DNA of 15,502 nt, taken from NCBI GenBank assembly GCA_002319875.1, contig DCFS01000263.1, forward strand, positions 1 through 15,502. The letters run 5' to 3'. The translations under genes were made by a program, and so were the position numbers. Source of the stretch: Treponema sp. UBA1798. GTDB lineage: Bacteria; Spirochaetota; Spirochaetia; Treponematales; Treponemataceae. Shown piece by piece: positions 15,343 to 15,502 of the stretch. Below the pieces are notes generated by a model that was not told the DNA's origin, searched no databases, and was given only the letters and a program-made list of their open reading frames with translations. Positions within the stretch are counted from its first letter, which is position 1. Each line of letters opens with the position of its first letter.

Positions 15343-15362
15343 CGCCGGTTATATCCGGTTAC

Positions 15363-15397
15363 CCTCCACTCGGATATTTTATTCGTGCGGAGGTTTT
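15363..15397 (+). terminator. Terminator-like hairpin after rhaM
   Basis: CCTCC (15363-15367) pairs with GGAGG (15389-15393), with further partial pairing inside (CG, ATA with mismatches), followed by TTTT (15394-15397). It starts 20 bases after the rhaM stop and probably ends the rhamnose operon, though the interior of the stem is imperfect. Confidence 0.55.
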
Positions 15398-15431
15398 AAT
15401 ACCCCGCCCCTTGGGGCGTATGAAGGGTATT
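15398..15431. repeat. Nested GC-rich hairpin, repeat-like
   Basis: AATACCC (15398-15404) pairs with GGGTATT (15425-15431) and encloses a second hairpin, CGCCCC (15405-15410) with GGGGCG (15413-15418) around TT. A related smaller hairpin with the same CGCCC-TTGGGG core follows at 15467-15484. The pair looks like members of a dispersed intergenic repeat family. Confidence 0.5.
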
Positions 15432-15466
15432 AAATTCTGACTGCAATACCTTTAGAGAACAACATA

Positions 15467-15484
15467 CCTCGCCCTTGGGGGAGG
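15467..15484. repeat. Second copy-like GC-rich hairpin at the window end
   Basis: CCTC (15467-15470) and CCC (15472-15474) pair with GGG (15477-15479) and GAGG (15481-15484) around TT with one G-G mismatch. The core resembles that of the hairpin at 15405-15418. It is close to the window edge, so its full extent cannot be judged. Confidence 0.4.
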
Positions 15485-15502
15485 CCACTGAAAAAGATCC
15501 TG

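Overview
The window carries an almost purely sugar-uptake locus from what looks like a Treponema-like spirochaete. The taxon is an inference: two of the periplasmic binding proteins have signal peptides ending in Ala followed by Asn-Gly, a style common in Treponema exported proteins, and base composition is moderate (estimated by eye, not computed). No rRNA, tRNA, CRISPR array, phage gene or transposase gene is visible.

Region 1 (1-4492) is a sensing module. A lipoprotein solute-binding protein of extracellular family 1 lies on the minus strand (90-1397). It is divergent from a YesM-type histidine kinase (1572-3362) and a YesN-type AraC response regulator (3395-4492). An exact 38-bp direct repeat brackets the binding-protein gene (1-38 and 1529-1566). 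No permease for this binding protein is in the window.

Region 2 (4493-8903) is a ChvE-GguA-GguB-type multiple-monosaccharide ABC importer: binding protein 4743-5819, tandem ATPase 5932-7470, permease 7529-8710. It has a good sigma70 promoter (TTGACG, 17 bp, TATACT) followed at once by a perfect 12-bp palindrome that looks like a repressor operator. A double hairpin with a T-tract separates the binding-protein gene from the ATPase gene, and a strong intrinsic terminator closes the unit.

Region 3 (9026-15342) is an L-rhamnose operon: L-rhamnose isomerase (rhaA), then a rhamnose ABC importer made of a tandem ATPase, two permeases and a binding protein (rhaT, rhaP, rhaQ, rhaS in rhizobial nomenclature, not the E. 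coli regulator or symporter of the same names), then L-rhamnose mutarotase (rhaM). Genes are tightly packed with overlapping or near-overlapping starts. Rhamnulokinase, rhamnulose-1-phosphate aldolase and a dedicated rhamnose regulator are not in the window. The last 160 bases hold a terminator-like hairpin and GC-rich repeat-like hairpins.

Together the genes bring in plant-type monosaccharides (several aldoses through ChvE-GguAB, rhamnose through RhaSTPQ), interconvert rhamnose anomers, and start rhamnose catabolism. The two-component system is the obvious candidate for sugar-responsive control of the neighbouring transporter, but that link is inferred from position only. All families here are known ones. 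I see no convincing undescribed system; the most unusual points are the repeat-flanked binding protein next to the two-component system, and the compact promoter/operator in front of chvE.
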